A stretch of DNA of 57,318 nucleotides from Catenaria anguillulae PL171 (Eukaryota > Blastocladiomycota > Blastocladiomycetes > Blastocladiales > Catenariaceae): the NCBI GenBank assembly GCA_002102555.1, contig MCFL01000155.1:1-57318 (forward strand), written 5' to 3'. The notes below the pieces were generated by a model. That model made no database searches and was not told the origin of the DNA. It saw nothing but the letters and a program-made list of their open reading frames with translations. Numbering within the stretch: the first letter of the stretch is position 1; the number at the start of each line of letters is the position of its first letter. The position numbers and the translations under genes are program-made. Shown here in pieces: positions 56,920 to 57,318 of the stretch.

Positions 56920-57318
56920 AACGATTGGTAAATATCTCGCACATCATTGTGGTCAGTTGGTTCTGTGTTTGCCGCAGTTGGATTATTTCCCTCTTCGATT
57001 TACATCATTCCCGATATACATGCACAAACTTATCTTACTCCATACATATGTTGGTAAATAATTTCGGATTATCTGTGCAAGTGCTGCATCATTGGAGGGT
57101 TTCGAGGACGGCAGACAGTTCATACTGTATGGCCAATATTTATAATACATTGGTTCATTTTTCCATGATCCGACAATGTCTATTGGCACTGTAAATTCAA
57201 CATATCAACATGAATGAATGCCACTGACTCAAGAGCGAGTGCTCCAAACTCTTCGCATTTGCAAATTCAACAACATGCCCGGTTCTCGCTGCTCTCACAC
57301 TGCGCCTGTCGACACAAC
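56920..57318. other. Window end, 3' flank of cytochrome b5 reductase
   Basis: About 400 AT-rich bases with no recognised gene. Confidence 0.45.

Overview
This window looks like nuclear DNA of an early-diverging, flagellate (zoosporic) fungus, most likely a blastocladiomycete or chytrid. It carries the fungal genes NTE1, metacaspase, SPT16, EMP24 and IDH1, and also IFT74, a ciliary transport protein found only in lineages with flagella. Introns are short (about 55-95 nt) with GTATGT, GTACGT or GTGCGT donors. DNA is GC-rich. Splice sites were placed by eye using reading frame, family conservation and consensus, so the exon coordinates are models.

Layout. 1-2177: frame-broken end of a dynein-heavy-chain-like gene. 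2430-3315: penta-EF-hand protein. 3698-7711: complete IS630/Tc1/mariner-type DNA transposon with 18-bp inverted repeats, TA target duplication and a 1008-residue spliced transposase. 8029-9186: ACMSD of the kynurenine pathway. 9724-15409: PIG-T, a DUF1917 protein and IFT74. 15693-16727: four-helix membrane protein. 17057-20834: CACTA-like element with 3-bp target duplication and dense subterminal repeats, carrying a spliced 441-residue unknown protein and the C-terminal part of a TNP2-like transposase. 20918-28744: two tandem paralogues with 6+6 transmembrane modules, separated by a TnpB/Fanzor-like zinc-ribbon remnant. 28850-32639: EMP24/TMED2, SDHAF1 and mitochondrial IDH1. 33109-45323: HERP-like protein, a class C GPCR and NTE1, all on the minus strand. 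46327-47807: metacaspase. 48281-51760: Helitron replicase remnant between diverged direct repeats. 52090-56919: SPT16 and, divergently, NADH-cytochrome b5 reductase.

How the genes relate. There is no operon-like logic; most neighbours are unrelated housekeeping genes. There are loose themes: membrane and secretory functions (PIG-T, EMP24, HERP-like, NTE1) and sensing (GPCR, tandem 12-TM proteins). The most unusual gene is the class C GPCR. Its ectodomain joins a bacterial-type BMP/PnrA nucleoside-binding fold to a Kelch propeller ahead of the 7TM bundle.

Sequence quality. Several conserved genes (ACMSD, the first tandem membrane protein, metacaspase and especially cytochrome b5 reductase) lose frame at single-base changes, mostly short homopolymer contractions. 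These are densest near the two ends of the window. They look like base-calling or assembly errors rather than gene decay.
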